Part shown: in pieces, positions 53,663 through 62,501 of the stretch | Position numbering within the stretch: the first letter of the stretch is position 1 | Layout: every line of letters starts with the position of its first letter | From: Candidatus Gastranaerophilales bacterium | GTDB lineage: Bacteria > Cyanobacteriota > Vampirovibrionia > Gastranaerophilales > Gastranaerophilaceae | Direction: 5' to 3' | Assembly (NCBI GenBank): GCA_944324305.1 | Contig: CALUVV010000001.1 | Coordinates: forward strand, 124,001-188,000 | DNA: 64,000 nucleotides | Translations under genes and position numbers: made by a program | Notes under the pieces: generated by a model | The model's database searches: none | The model's input: the letters and a program-made list of their open reading frames with translations, nothing else | Told to the model about the DNA's origin: nothing

Positions 53663-54977
53663 CTTGCAGACCGCCGTGAGTTTCAAAATATCTCAAAATA
53701 TCTATTAAAGTATTTGCATTTCCGAGGTTGCCTGATTTTGTAACTATCCATTGCGCATTATGATCAAGCGTCAATGCAATTGCAGGTGCAACTTCGTCGA
53801 TCAGCTGAAGCTGGTATGCCCCGATAGCACTGCAGCACTTATAAGAAGTTTCACCGCCGAGAGTTATAAGAATAGCTTCTTTTTTAGCGAGAACACGCCT
53901 TGTTAATTCCGCAAGAAAATCCGTAATAACTGTTGCAAGGTTTGCCTTTGTCAATTCTGCATTCAACGAATCTTCGGAAAATCCGTCAAACTCTTTAATT
54001 AAATTTGATGTATGAACTACAACAGTATTATCAAAACGAAGATTAGAAACAACCCTGTCAACAAGTTCTTCCTTTACGCCTTCCAAAACAGTCTTTAAAT
54101 CAAGTCTGATTGAAAGTATATCATCGTATTCATCACAGTTTTCAAGCTTTTCGATTTGGTTCGCCGTAATTTGTGTTGCGCTTCCCGAAATTATTAGTTT
54201 CGGCAGTCTGGGGAAAGTTTTTATAATATGTTCGCTGTCCAAATCAGCAAACCAGTATTCGCTTAAAGCCTGGGCAAAAGCAGCCGTTCCGGCAGGAAGA
54301 ATTTTATAATCACATTTTTTTATTGCAAGTGCAACCTGTTCAATATCAACAGTAGAGACAGCATCCGTAATTATAAGTTTTTTCCCTTCGTTCACAAGTT
54401 CGTTAATTCTTTGCAAAACAGGTCCTGCACCCTTCATAACGGTTTTAAGCTCTATTTGTCCTATAAGATTTTGATATTCGGGTAAAATCTGTGATTTTAA
54501 CAAAGTCGGTAAATGCGATTCAAAAATAGGAGAATGCGGATCCCTTGCCATTTCTGTTCTTTCAATCGGAATACCTCTTAAAAGATGATATCCGCCCACG
54601 GTTGTTCTTGTCTCTGCGGGAAAAGCAGGAAGAACAATTGCAGCATCATAGTTTAATGCCGCTAAAATCCCCAGAACTTCTACAGCTATATTGCCTCTTA
54701 CGGTTGAGTCAATCTTTTTATAAAAATAATCGGGATTTAATTTTTCCTCAAGCATTTTTGAAGCTTTTAAAACCTTTTCATAGGCAGCTTCAGGCTCAAC
54801 ATTTCTTGATTCCGTGGATATCGCCCAAGTCTGGGTGTTTTTAATATTTAACGGTTCAATCTCATCAGACAGTAAAATCTGTGTGTTTGCACCTTTTAAA
54901 TGAAACTGTAAAGCAGTATCATTTGCACCGGTTAAATCATCTGCAATTATACCGACAATATTAGAATTAATTATCAT
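53655..54977 (-). CDS. Four-carbon acid sugar kinase (DUF1537 family)
   Basis: A 440-residue kinase with N-terminal 'VGIIADDLTGANDTALQFHL', the substrate-binding start of the DUF1537/OtnK-DtnK fold, and C-terminal nucleotide-binding 'ILITLGGETSYKCCSAIGAY'. Characterised members phosphorylate D-threonate or D-erythronate at C4. It overlaps the PdxA-type gene by 8 bases and the ssb gene by 4. No aldolase or transporter of the pathway is adjacent. Confidence 0.85.
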   Translation of the reverse strand: MIINSNIVGIIADDLTGANDTALQFHLKGANTQILLSDEIEPLNIKNTQTWAISTESRNVEPEAAYEKVLKASKMLEEKLNPDYFYKKIDSTVRGNIAVEVLGILAALNYDAAIVLPAFPAETRTTVGGYHLLRGIPIERTEMARDPHSPIFESHLPTLLKSQILPEYQNLIGQIELKTVMKGAGPVLQRINELVNEGKKLIITDAVSTVDIEQVALAIKKCDYKILPAGTAAFAQALSEYWFADLDSEHIIKTFPRLPKLIISGSATQITANQIEKLENCDEYDDILSIRLDLKTVLEGVKEELVDRVVSNLRFDNTVVVHTSNLIKEFDGFSEDSLNAELTKANLATVITDFLAELTRRVLAKKEAILITLGGETSYKCCSAIGAYQLQLIDEVAPAIALTLDHNAQWIVTKSGNLGNANTLIDILRYFETHGGLQDA

Positions 54978-55315
54978 ATCTGGTCTTGCTCAATATCTCT
55001 TTTAGAACCCAATAATCTTATACTGCTCGCAATAATAAGAAAATTTTCTCTTTCGTTGCCTGTAGCTTTGTCAGTCCATTTATTCTGGCCTATTCTGCCG
55101 TCAACAGCAACCTGAACACCTTTTTTTACATATTCACCTGCAAATTCAGCAAGTTTATCCCATACATCGATATTAAACCAATCGGCAACTTCCGATTTTG
55201 TTTTCGGATCCCAACGGTTAACGGCAATAGAAAAATTAGCCTTTACTTTACCTGATTCAAAATATTTAATTTCGGCATCACGTCCTACTCTGCCTACTAA
55301 AACTGCTGTGTTCAT
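54974..55315 (-). CDS. ssb: Single-stranded DNA-binding protein, short form
   Basis: A 113-residue OB-fold SSB: 'MNTAVLVGRVGRDAEIKYFE', 'KANFSIAVNRWDPKTKSEVA', 'DVWDKLAEFAGEYVKKGVQV'. It lacks the acidic C-terminal DDDIPF-like tip, ending 'KRDIEQDQI', so it may be a secondary SSB rather than the main replication SSB. It is coupled to the kinase gene by a 4-base overlap, an unusual neighbour. Confidence 0.9.
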   Translation of the reverse strand: MNTAVLVGRVGRDAEIKYFESGKVKANFSIAVNRWDPKTKSEVADWFNIDVWDKLAEFAGEYVKKGVQVAVDGRIGQNKWTDKATGNERENFLIIASSIRLLGSKRDIEQDQI

Positions 55316-55463
55316 AAATATAACCTCTTTCTTTAATAATGATATTCTACAACAAAAACCTTCATGCCTGCAAAATATCTGTAACTTTTTGTAACATCAA
55401 CGGCATAATACTAACAATAAATATCTTTACGAGGTTTAATAAAAAAGAAAAAGGAAAAATCTT

Positions 55464-56306
55464 ATGCAGGTAAATTTTCAGGACAACCGAACTCAAAATA
55501 ATATTATGGCGGCATCGGCTGCTATATGCGCCGGAACGGCAGGAGCTATAACAGGCTCGGCATGTGCTCCCAGTGCGGCAAAAAATATGGAAGAACTGTT
55601 AAATTCAAGTACGGATGTATTTTGTAAAACTATAGATAATATGCAGAATACCAAATCTCTTGATAATTTTTCAAAATCCTGGGCGCTGATTCCGGCAAAA
55701 GGCGTTACGGACTCTGTTGAAATAAGACTGAATAATGCTTTCCCCGGAGATAAAATTTCTGTCAAAGATTTTAAACAACAGCTTGCAAAGCAAGAAAAAG
55801 ATATTAAAAATGCCGGTGAAAAAATTAATAATTTTATAGACAGTATTGCAAAGAAAAACGGTCAGAATATGTCTTTGGAAGAATACTTTAAAGAAATAGT
55901 CAAAAAGGACATTTTACCTGAAAATTTAGTTAACATAGCAAAAGAAAACATTATTAACATTATAGGTGAAGACGGTTACAAAGCACCAAATCCTATTAAT
56001 GATGCAACTATTGATATGTTCAAATCATCCAGAGATATTGCAATTAACATTACAAATCAGGAAATCACACTTTATAAAAACCTTCTAAAAGTTGAAAAGA
56101 ACGGCATTTTACATAAAAAAGATATGGTTGAAGCCGCCAAAAAAGATATTAAACCTATAATTGACAATATATTAAACAATGTATCATTTGAGTCGATTAA
56201 AAAATTCGTGCCGCAAACGGGAAAAACAAAATGGGCTTTAATTACAGGCGGTGTATCCGCAGTAATTGCTGCAGCAGGAGTTAAACTTTTCGGAAATAAA
56301 AATTAG
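55464..56306 (+). CDS. Hypothetical protein with hydrophobic ends
   Basis: A 280-residue, mostly helical, Lys/Asn-rich protein. The N-terminus 'MQVNFQDNRTQNNIMAAS' is followed by a small-residue hydrophobic stretch ('AAICAGTAGAITGSA'), and the C-terminus ends in a membrane-like helix ('ALITGGVSAVIAAAGVKLF'). It shares style with the proteins at 12731 and 62173 but no clear alignment. Family not recognised. A gene for prepilin P10 follows directly. Confidence 0.6.
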   Translation: MQVNFQDNRTQNNIMAASAAICAGTAGAITGSACAPSAAKNMEELLNSSTDVFCKTIDNMQNTKSLDNFSKSWALIPAKGVTDSVEIRLNNAFPGDKISVKDFKQQLAKQEKDIKNAGEKINNFIDSIAKKNGQNMSLEEYFKEIVKKDILPENLVNIAKENIINIIGEDGYKAPNPINDATIDMFKSSRDIAINITNQEITLYKNLLKVEKNGILHKKDMVEAAKKDIKPIIDNILNNVSFESIKKFVPQTGKTKWALITGGVSAVIAAAGVKLFGNKN

Positions 56307-56314
56307 TTCAAATC

Positions 56315-56343
56315 TTGACACCTTCTTAAAAAATAACTATAAT
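56315..56343 (+). promoter_or_regulatory. P10 promoter
   Basis: TTGACA, 17 bases, TATAAT: an exact sigma70 consensus in both boxes and spacing. Confidence 0.75.
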
Positions 56344-56368
56344 ATTACCGATAAAAAGGAGGTCTTAA

Positions 56369-57111
56369 ATGTTGTTTAAAGAAGCTTTAAAAGTGCCCCC
56401 CCCCCGCGAAACACAGACGGCTCAAGGGCGTTCACTTTAGCGGAAGTTTTGGTCACTCTTGGGATTATAGGAGTTGTTGCGGCTATGACAATGCCGTCAC
56501 TGATAAATAATCAGCGGAAAGCGGTATTATCTTCTCAGTTTAAAAAGCAATATAATGTATTGTCACAGGCACTTGATTTGTGGAAGCAGGAAACAGGCGT
56601 TATCGGGCTTTACAAAATGTACGCAACTTATAACGGTACCGAATACGTAAATTCTGAAAGTTTTATAACACAGTACATGGAAAAGCTTAAAACTGTCGGT
56701 ACAATGGAGTACAAAAAAGGTCCGTATAACTTAAATAAAACAAAAAATATGAATGTCGAAGGTAGAACATGTACCCCGAATACACTGCTCCCTGACGGTT
56801 CTTCAATGTGCGTCAGAATTTGGTCAAGCATGATTACGATTACAACCGATATTAACGGTCCCAATAAAAATCCTAATGCTTGGGGATATGACATTTTTAC
56901 TTTTGTTATAGATGAATCCACGGAACAGTTACGGGGAATGAAACCCACAAAAGCAGCACCCGACCCTAATGCAGAATATCCGGAAGGAGACGGGCTACCT
57001 TGTTCATTTAAAATTCAAAGTGCAGGTAACGGCCTGGGATGTGCGTACTACGCTGTTACAAACACTTGTCCTGATGATGAAAAAAAACAATATTGGGATT
57101 GCCTGCCCTAA
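56369..57111 (+). CDS. P10: prepilin-like protein, C10 run in leader, frame closed as sequenced
   Basis: A perfect promoter and AAAAGGAGG ribosome site lead to ATG at 56369. The zero frame reads MLFKEALKVPPPRETQTAQG and soon stops. With 8 or 11 C it reads PPRNTDGSRA into FTLAEVLVTLGIIGVVAAM, giving 247 residues at 11. It carries 'DINGPNKNPNAWGYDIFTFV' and ends 'YWDCLP'. The leader is nearly the same as P11's. Such strong expression signals in front of a closed frame argue against simple decay. Confidence 0.82.
56396..56405. repeat. C10 homopolymer run in P10 leader
   Basis: Ten C on the + strand, which is the coding strand, flanked by G. One base short of the in-frame length of 11. Confidence 0.95.
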
Positions 57112-57220
57112 AAACTTGTAATTGTTATTTGTTGGTAGTATAAAGTTGATTGTAGTCAGTTAGGGGGATCCACCCCATTATTGGTCTTTCGAATGTTATC
57201 GTTGACCGGAAAGGATAGAA
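57112..57220 (+). promoter_or_regulatory. thrS 5' region
   Basis: A 109-base gap with a short G/C-rich hairpin (GGGG-GATCCA-CCCC around 57164-57176) and a GGAAAGGA ribosome site. It could be a leader that controls thrS; no T-box signature was found. Confidence 0.3.
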
Positions 57221-59026
57221 ATGGAAAAAAACGAATCAACTTTAAGTGTTTTAAGACACTCAACATCGCACATTATGGCACAAGCTGTTCAAAAGCTGTT
57301 TCCGTCGGCAAAGTTAGCTATCGGACCTGCTGTTGAAAACGGCTTTTATTACGACTTTGATTTAACAGACGGCCATGCATTTACGCAAGATGACCTTGTT
57401 AAAATTGAAGAAGAAATGAAAAATATTGTTAAACAAAATCTTTCATTTGAAAAATACGTAATACCTGATGTTGACAAGCAAATTGCAGAATTTAAAGCTG
57501 AAGGCGAGATTTACAAAGCAGAACTTCTTGAAGAACACAGAAACGACAATCCGACTTTGTACCTGACAAAAGATAAAGACGGTAATGTTTTATTTAACGA
57601 CCTTTGTGCAGGTCCTCACCTTCCGAATACTTCATATATTAAAGCAAACGCTTTTAAATTATTAAAGGTTGCAGGTGCCTACTGGAGAGGCAACGCCAAA
57701 AATAAAATGCTTCAAAGAATTTATGCAACTGCTTTCTGGACAAAAGAAGATTTAGCGGATTATCTGCACTTCCTGGAAGAAGCAGAAAAACGCGACCACA
57801 GAAAAATCGGTGCAAAACTTGACCTGTTCTCAACAAGAGATGAATTAGGCGGCGGTCTTGTATTATGGCATCCGAATTTGGCTGTTGTAAGAGAAGAAAT
57901 TGAAAACTACTGGAGAACCGAGCACAGAAAACGCGGTTATGTAATCGTGAACACTCCTCACATAGCAAAATCTAAGTTGTGGGAAATTTCTGGACACGCA
58001 GACCATTACCGTGAAAATATGTTCTTTATCCAAAAAGACGAAGACAGCGACGAACAGTTTATTTTGAAACCGATGAACTGCCCGTTCCATATTTTAATCT
58101 ATCAGGCAAACAGATATTCATACCGCTCATTGCCTTTAAGAATGGCTGAACTCGGAACCGTTTACAGAAAAGAAAAATCAGGAGCTTTATCAGGCTTAAC
58201 ACGTGTACAGGGCTTCACACAGGATGATGCACACATATTCTGTACACCTGAACAATTAGTGGATGAAATCAACGAAATCATTGATTTTGTAGCCGATACA
58301 ATGGAAATTTTCAATATGAAATTTGAAGTTGAATTATCTACACGCCCCGAAAGCTATGTAGGTGAAATCGAAAACTGGAACAGAGCTGAAGCAGGCTTAA
58401 AAGAAGCTATGGACAGACGCGGAATGAAATATGATATCAATGAAGGCGACGGAGCTTTTTACGGTCCAAAAATTGATTTTAAAGTTAAAGACGCAATCGG
58501 AAGAACATGGCAGTGTGCTACAATTCAGCTTGATTTTAACCTTCCTGAAAGATTTGATATCAAATATCAGGACAAAGACGGTTCCATGAAAACACCTGTT
58601 ATGCTTCACCGCGTAATCTTCGGTTCAATGGAACGCTTCCATGGTATCTTAATTGAACATTATGCGGGTGCGTTCCCAACCTGGCTTGCTCCGACACAGG
58701 TGGCAATTGTGCCGATTTCAAATGAAAAACACATTGATTTCGCGGAAAAAGTTTACAAAAAAATGCGCGCGGCAGGAATTAGAGTTAACCTTGACGACCG
58801 CTCAGAAAGCATGAACTACAAAATAAGAGAAAGCTTACAGGATAAGAAAATTCCTTACGTTTGCGTAATCGGTGATAAAGAAATAGAAGCAAACTCCGTT
58901 GCCGTAAGAGCACGCGGAATTGGGCAGGTCGGAACAATGAATGTTGACGAATTCATCTCGAAAGTTGAAGAAGAAATCAAAGCAAGAAGTTCCGAATCAT
59001 TTGCAAAGTCAATGGTAAATGCATAA
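57221..59026 (+). CDS. thrS: Threonyl-tRNA synthetase lacking the TGS domain
   Basis: A 601-residue class II synthetase. It begins directly at the editing domain ('SVLRHSTSHIMAQAVQKLFP', HxxxH) instead of the usual 60-residue TGS domain. Further motifs are 'DLCAGPHLPNTSYIK', motif 1/2 'MAELGTVYRKEKSGALSG' with 'LTRVQGFTQDDAHIF', zinc ligand Cys in 'KPMNCPFHILIY' and motif 3 'PVMLHRVIFGSMERF'. The anticodon domain runs from about residue 505. ATG at 57221 follows GGAAAGGA, so the short form is likely real. It ends at a strong terminator. Confidence 0.95.
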   Translation: MEKNESTLSVLRHSTSHIMAQAVQKLFPSAKLAIGPAVENGFYYDFDLTDGHAFTQDDLVKIEEEMKNIVKQNLSFEKYVIPDVDKQIAEFKAEGEIYKAELLEEHRNDNPTLYLTKDKDGNVLFNDLCAGPHLPNTSYIKANAFKLLKVAGAYWRGNAKNKMLQRIYATAFWTKEDLADYLHFLEEAEKRDHRKIGAKLDLFSTRDELGGGLVLWHPNLAVVREEIENYWRTEHRKRGYVIVNTPHIAKSKLWEISGHADHYRENMFFIQKDEDSDEQFILKPMNCPFHILIYQANRYSYRSLPLRMAELGTVYRKEKSGALSGLTRVQGFTQDDAHIFCTPEQLVDEINEIIDFVADTMEIFNMKFEVELSTRPESYVGEIENWNRAEAGLKEAMDRRGMKYDINEGDGAFYGPKIDFKVKDAIGRTWQCATIQLDFNLPERFDIKYQDKDGSMKTPVMLHRVIFGSMERFHGILIEHYAGAFPTWLAPTQVAIVPISNEKHIDFAEKVYKKMRAAGIRVNLDDRSESMNYKIRESLQDKKIPYVCVIGDKEIEANSVAVRARGIGQVGTMNVDEFISKVEEEIKARSSESFAKSMVNA

Positions 59027-59034
59027 AAATCAAA

Positions 59035-59066
59035 ATAAAAAGCGGGTTTTAAAACCCGCTTTTTTG
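59035..59066. terminator. Terminator after thrS
   Basis: AGCGGGTTTTAAAACCCGCT, a perfect 20-base palindrome with a T-run. It serves thrS and the convergent flavodiiron gene. Confidence 0.85.
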
Positions 59067-59069
59067 TAT

Positions 59070-60257
59070 CTATACCAAACCGATTGACTTATGTTTTTCA
59101 TAAATACTTTCGGCCATCACATCAAGTTTTTTCAAATCTTCTTCGGTCGGTTTACCCTTAACCTGTAACGGTTCGATAACATCAAGCTTCAATGGTGCAA
59201 GAATTTGAGCAATCAAGTCAAATAATTTACCGCCCCAGCCGTATGAACCGACAAGTGATGCAAATTTAGCTTTCGGTCTTAAAACTGCTGCAAGGTATGC
59301 AACGTTAACTGCCATAGGGTGTGGGCCTGCAAGAACCATTGAAGTACCCATAACTATAGTCGCGGCATCAACCAGTGCCATTGCTAAATCGCCTAAATCA
59401 TCATCAACAATATCAAATTTGAATGTTTGAATACCTTTTTCGTTTAATCTGTCAGAAAGATAATCAATCATTTCTTTTGTACTTTCATACATAGAAACGT
59501 AAGGCATTACAACAAGATTTTTCGGAGTATCAGCAGTCCAATCAGCATACAAGTCCAGAATAAAATCAGGTCTGGTATAAACAGGACCGTGGCTCGGTAA
59601 AACCATATCAACATTCATATCTTTAATCATTTGAGTATATTTTTTACACATCATTCTGAAAGGCATCATAATTTCAGCGTAATAACGTTTTGCACTGTGT
59701 TCAAGTTCTTTGCTTTCCTGAGCAAAAACATCAGAGAAAGTATAGTGTGCGCCTAGGAAATCACAGGTACAAATAACATTATCCTCTTTAATGTATGTAA
59801 ACATTGTATCAGGCCAGTGAACTCCCGGGGCAAATATAAATTTAAGAGTTTTATCACCCAATGAAACTTCTTCACCGTCGGCAATTACTCTGATTTTATC
59901 TTCAGAAACATGAAGCATTGATTTAATATTCTCAGCACATTTCGGGTTAGTCAAAACAATTGCATTAGGGTATTTTTCAAGAAGGGCGGGAATAGATCCC
60001 GAATGATCTTGTTCTCCGTGATTGGCAATAATATAGTCAACTTTTCCTACCTGATTTTCAACAAGTCTTTTAATATATTCTTTGGTTTTCGGCGGGTACA
60101 TTGTATCTATTATTGCGGTTTTCTCAGAACCTTTCACAAGATAAGAATTATAGCTTGTGCCGTGTTCAAGAGGAATTAATTCGTCAAAAATTCTTCTGTC
60201 ACAGTCATTCAATCCGCAATAAAAAATATTGTTTTTAATTTCCTGAAATTTCATCAA
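59070..60257 (-). CDS. Flavodiiron protein (oxygen/NO reductase, FprA type)
   Basis: A 395-residue protein. The N-terminal metallo-beta-lactamase domain holds the diiron site ('IIANHGEQDHSGSIPALLEK' with HxExDH, plus 'APGVHWPDTMF' and 'LPSHGPVYTRP'). The C-terminal flavodoxin domain binds FMN ('VVMPYVSMYESTKEMIDYLS'). It reduces O2 to water or NO to N2O with electrons from rubredoxin. The neighbouring rubrerythrins and rubredoxin fit this role. Confidence 0.95.
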   Translation of the reverse strand: MMKFQEIKNNIFYCGLNDCDRRIFDELIPLEHGTSYNSYLVKGSEKTAIIDTMYPPKTKEYIKRLVENQVGKVDYIIANHGEQDHSGSIPALLEKYPNAIVLTNPKCAENIKSMLHVSEDKIRVIADGEEVSLGDKTLKFIFAPGVHWPDTMFTYIKEDNVICTCDFLGAHYTFSDVFAQESKELEHSAKRYYAEIMMPFRMMCKKYTQMIKDMNVDMVLPSHGPVYTRPDFILDLYADWTADTPKNLVVMPYVSMYESTKEMIDYLSDRLNEKGIQTFKFDIVDDDLGDLAMALVDAATIVMGTSMVLAGPHPMAVNVAYLAAVLRPKAKFASLVGSYGWGGKLFDLIAQILAPLKLDVIEPLQVKGKPTEEDLKKLDVMAESIYEKHKSIGLV

Positions 60258-60271
60258 TTTATTCTCCTTTA

Positions 60272-60814
60272 CTATTTATTTGGCTGTTTATAAAAAAATA
60301 CTTCTTCTTTCAAGCATAACGGGCAATACTCAGGTTCGTCCTTCTGAACGAACACGGCACCGCAGGTGCTGCATACCCAGTTATAAGTCCCGTCATTGTT
60401 TGCCTCGGCTTTATCTTCAAGTTTTATGATTAGTTTTTTCAATCTGTCATAGTGAATTTTTTCAATATTTTCTATATTTTCCAGAAGTCCGGCAATATGA
60501 TCAAGACCTTCTTCTTTTGCCTTTTTTGCAAAAGCTTCATACATACCTTCTATTTCGTCTTTTTCCTGACTAAGAGCTGTTCGTATGCAGTCAATAAAAT
60601 TAGGTAAATTTCCGCTGTCGCTTTTAAACCATTTATACCACAATTTTGAATGTTCTTTTTCATGTTTTGCAAATCTTTCCAAAAGATGTTTCACATCTTC
60701 ATAACCTTGTTTTTCTGCAATCAATGCATAGATATCATATTCCATGCGTCTCTTTGCGGTAATCTCAAAAGCTTTCTGTAAATTCTTTTCAGTTTCGGTT
60801 CCCTTAAGTTCCAA
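60272..60814 (-). CDS. Rubrerythrin-like protein
   Basis: A 180-residue protein with a ferritin-like four-helix domain ('AKRRMEYDIYALIAEKQGYE', 'RFAKHEKEHSKLWYKWF') and a C-terminal rubredoxin-like knuckle ('WVCSTCGAVFVQ', 'YCPLCLKEEV'). Compared with the 60893 protein, the first metal-ligand helix has 'FEITAKRRMEY' instead of '[11 protein letters not shown]', so one diiron Glu appears replaced and activity may differ. It is 14 bases before the flavodiiron gene. Confidence 0.85.
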   Translation of the reverse strand: MELKGTETEKNLQKAFEITAKRRMEYDIYALIAEKQGYEDVKHLLERFAKHEKEHSKLWYKWFKSDSGNLPNFIDCIRTALSQEKDEIEGMYEAFAKKAKEEGLDHIAGLLENIENIEKIHYDRLKKLIIKLEDKAEANNDGTYNWVCSTCGAVFVQKDEPEYCPLCLKEEVFFYKQPNK

Positions 60815-60859
60815 TGCTTTTTCCTCTTATTTATACACATAAATATTTTAGCATAAATA

Positions 60860-60888
60860 AAAAGGCTTTGCTATAAACAAAGCCTTTT
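60860..60888 (-). terminator. Terminator between the two rubrerythrin genes
   Basis: AAAAGGCTTTG stem with a seven-base loop and an A/T tail. Confidence 0.7.
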
Positions 60889-60892
60889 AGAA

Positions 60893-61435
60893 TTAGTAAT
60901 TTTTTGCTTTCATAAAGAAGTATGCCTGAGGATGTTTGCATACAGGACATATTTGCGGGGCTTTTTCTCCTTCAAATACATGACCGCAGTTAGCACATTC
61001 CCAAACAACCTTTTCAGTTTTTTCAAATACAGTATTATTTTTAACAGCTGCAAGGAGAGCTCTGTAGCGTTCTTCATGTTCTTTTTCAATTTTACCAACG
61101 AGCTCGAACAATGCCGCCAGTGTATCAAAACCTTCTTCTTTAGCTTCTTTTGCAAAAGTTGCGTACATGTCGGTCCATTCATAATTTTCACCTTCTGCCG
61201 CATCTTCAAGGTTTTTTAGGGTTTCAGGAATTTTATCTCCATACAGAACCTTAAACCAAATTTTGGCATGTTCTTTTTCATTATTTGCAGTTTCTTCAAA
61301 TATTTTACTGATCTGAACAAAGCCTTCTTTTTTTGCCTGAGAAGCATAATAAGTATACTTATTTCTGGCTTGGGATTCACCGGCAAAAGCAGTCCACAAA
61401 TTCTGTTCAGTTTTTGTTCCTTTCAAATCAGGCAT
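60893..61435 (-). CDS. rbr: Rubrerythrin
   Basis: A 180-residue peroxidase reducing H2O2 in anaerobes. Diiron ligands are in '[20 protein letters not shown]', '[16 protein letters not shown]' and '[15 protein letters not shown]'. The C-terminal [Fe(SCys)4] centre is in '[20 protein letters not shown]'. It takes electrons from the rubredoxin encoded 45 bases upstream. Confidence 0.95.
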   Translation of the reverse strand: MPDLKGTKTEQNLWTAFAGESQARNKYTYYASQAKKEGFVQISKIFEETANNEKEHAKIWFKVLYGDKIPETLKNLEDAAEGENYEWTDMYATFAKEAKEEGFDTLAALFELVGKIEKEHEERYRALLAAVKNNTVFEKTEKVVWECANCGHVFEGEKAPQICPVCKHPQAYFFMKAKNY

Positions 61436-61480
61436 AACACTTCCTTTCTACACTTAACCTTCACTTATAAAGGGGTCTCG

Positions 61481-61618
61481 TTATTGTTTTTCAAACATAT
61501 CTTTGCCGACACCGCAGAGAGGGCAAACATAATCATCTGCTAAATCTTCAAATTTAACACCGTCATTTTCTTCCGGATCGTAAACATATCCGCATACTGT
61601 ACATACATACTTGTCCAT
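61481..61618 (-). CDS. Rubredoxin
   Basis: A 45-residue electron carrier with two CxxCG knuckles ('[20 protein letters not shown]' and '[16 protein letters not shown]'). ATG at 61618 is chosen because AAAGGAG precedes it and the protein then matches family start and length; a longer frame from 61681 would overlap no domain. It feeds rubrerythrin and the flavodiiron protein. Confidence 0.94.
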   Translation of the reverse strand: MDKYVCTVCGYVYDPEENDGVKFEDLADDYVCPLCGVGKDMFEKQ

Positions 61619-61655
61619 AATTTTCTCCTTTTCTTTTGCGGCAAAAACCGCGTCT

Positions 61656-62048
61656 CTAGTTACTTTCTTTAATTTTTTCAAGGCAATCTCTGCATATTCC
61701 GTTAAATATTATATCATGTTTTTTTATAATAAAGCCTGTTTCTTCTTCGGCTTTCCTGACAATATCCGGTGCAACATCAGAGCTTACATCAAAAACTCTT
61801 TTACATTCATCACATATAAAATGGTAATGTTCATGTGTATTATGATCGTAGTGCGACGGTGCTTCCAAACCGTCAATCTTTTTTATAACTCCGTTATCGG
61901 CAAGCTGATTTAAATTTCTGTATAAAGTGGCTAAACTGATGTTAGGAGCTTTTGCTTTTAAAATAGCATAAAGATATTCCGCTGTCGGATGGACAACATT
62001 TGCTTGTAAAGTTTCAAGTATAATTTCTCTTTGTCTTGAATAATTCAT
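61656..62048 (-). CDS. Fur/PerR-family repressor
   Basis: A 130-residue protein. The winged helix is in '[20 protein letters not shown]' and '[20 protein letters not shown]'. A metal site lies in '[20 protein letters not shown]', and the structural zinc pairs are CDEC and CRDC. The order with rubredoxin and rubrerythrin suggests peroxide sensing (PerR). ATG 62048 has GGAG upstream. A Fur-type box lies just upstream, so autoregulation is likely. Confidence 0.92.
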   Translation of the reverse strand: MNYSRQREIILETLQANVVHPTAEYLYAILKAKAPNISLATLYRNLNQLADNGVIKKIDGLEAPSHYDHNTHEHYHFICDECKRVFDVSSDVAPDIVRKAEEETGFIIKKHDIIFNGICRDCLEKIKESN

Positions 62049-62064
62049 AATTCTCCGCAAAAAG

Positions 62065-62079
62065 TAATAATAATTCTCA
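62065..62079 (-). promoter_or_regulatory. Fur/PerR box
   Basis: On the minus strand TGAGAATTATTATTA, a 7-1-7 palindrome matching the Fur-type consensus in 12 of 14 arm positions, 17 bases upstream of the repressor ATG. Confidence 0.7.
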
Positions 62080-62172
62080 TTTTAAATAATTTTTTATCTT
62101 TTGTCAACATGCTTGCTTAATATAAATATATATTTAAGGCAATTTTTATATATGTTCTGTTTTAATTGGGGT

Positions 62173-62445
62173 ATGGAGAACTGTGCAGGTGTAAATCAGA
62201 ATATGAAAAATCCTCAATTAAATGTGGGGGTTCTCACTCCTCCGGACAGCTTTAACAAGCCTGTTCTATATTCGCATGTTCAAGCCTCTAAAGATTTTGG
62301 ACGCATAAATCAAGATATTTATACCTCAATGAAAAACAGTGAAACAATTGAAAAACATAAAACGCCAAAATCCGTTTTTGCAGCATTAGGAATTGGATTA
62401 TTAGCTGTTTGTTACCCGCTTCTGAAGAGGATTATTAAACATTAA
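62173..62445 (+). CDS. Small hypothetical protein with C-terminal membrane helix
   Basis: About 90 residues from ATG at 62173 (a TTGGGG site lies just upstream; an ATG at 62152 is possible). The N-terminal part is polar, and the C-terminus has 'SVFAALGIGLLAVCYPLLKR', a likely tail anchor. No family recognised. It precedes P11, just as a similar protein precedes P10. Confidence 0.5.
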   Translation: MENCAGVNQNMKNPQLNVGVLTPPDSFNKPVLYSHVQASKDFGRINQDIYTSMKNSETIEKHKTPKSVFAALGIGLLAVCYPLLKRIIKH

Positions 62446-62451
62446 AAACTA

Positions 62452-62480
62452 TTGAAAAAATTACAAACATAATATATAAT
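62452..62480 (+). promoter_or_regulatory. P11 promoter
   Basis: TTGAAA, 17 bases, TATAAT. Confidence 0.65.
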
Positions 62481-62501
62481 AAGTTAAAAGGAGGATGAAA
62501 A

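Noticed and set aside
57112-57220. tRNA gene or T-box upstream of thrS
   Set aside because: No acceptor stem, no GGTTCGAATCC-type loop and no T-box core could be found.
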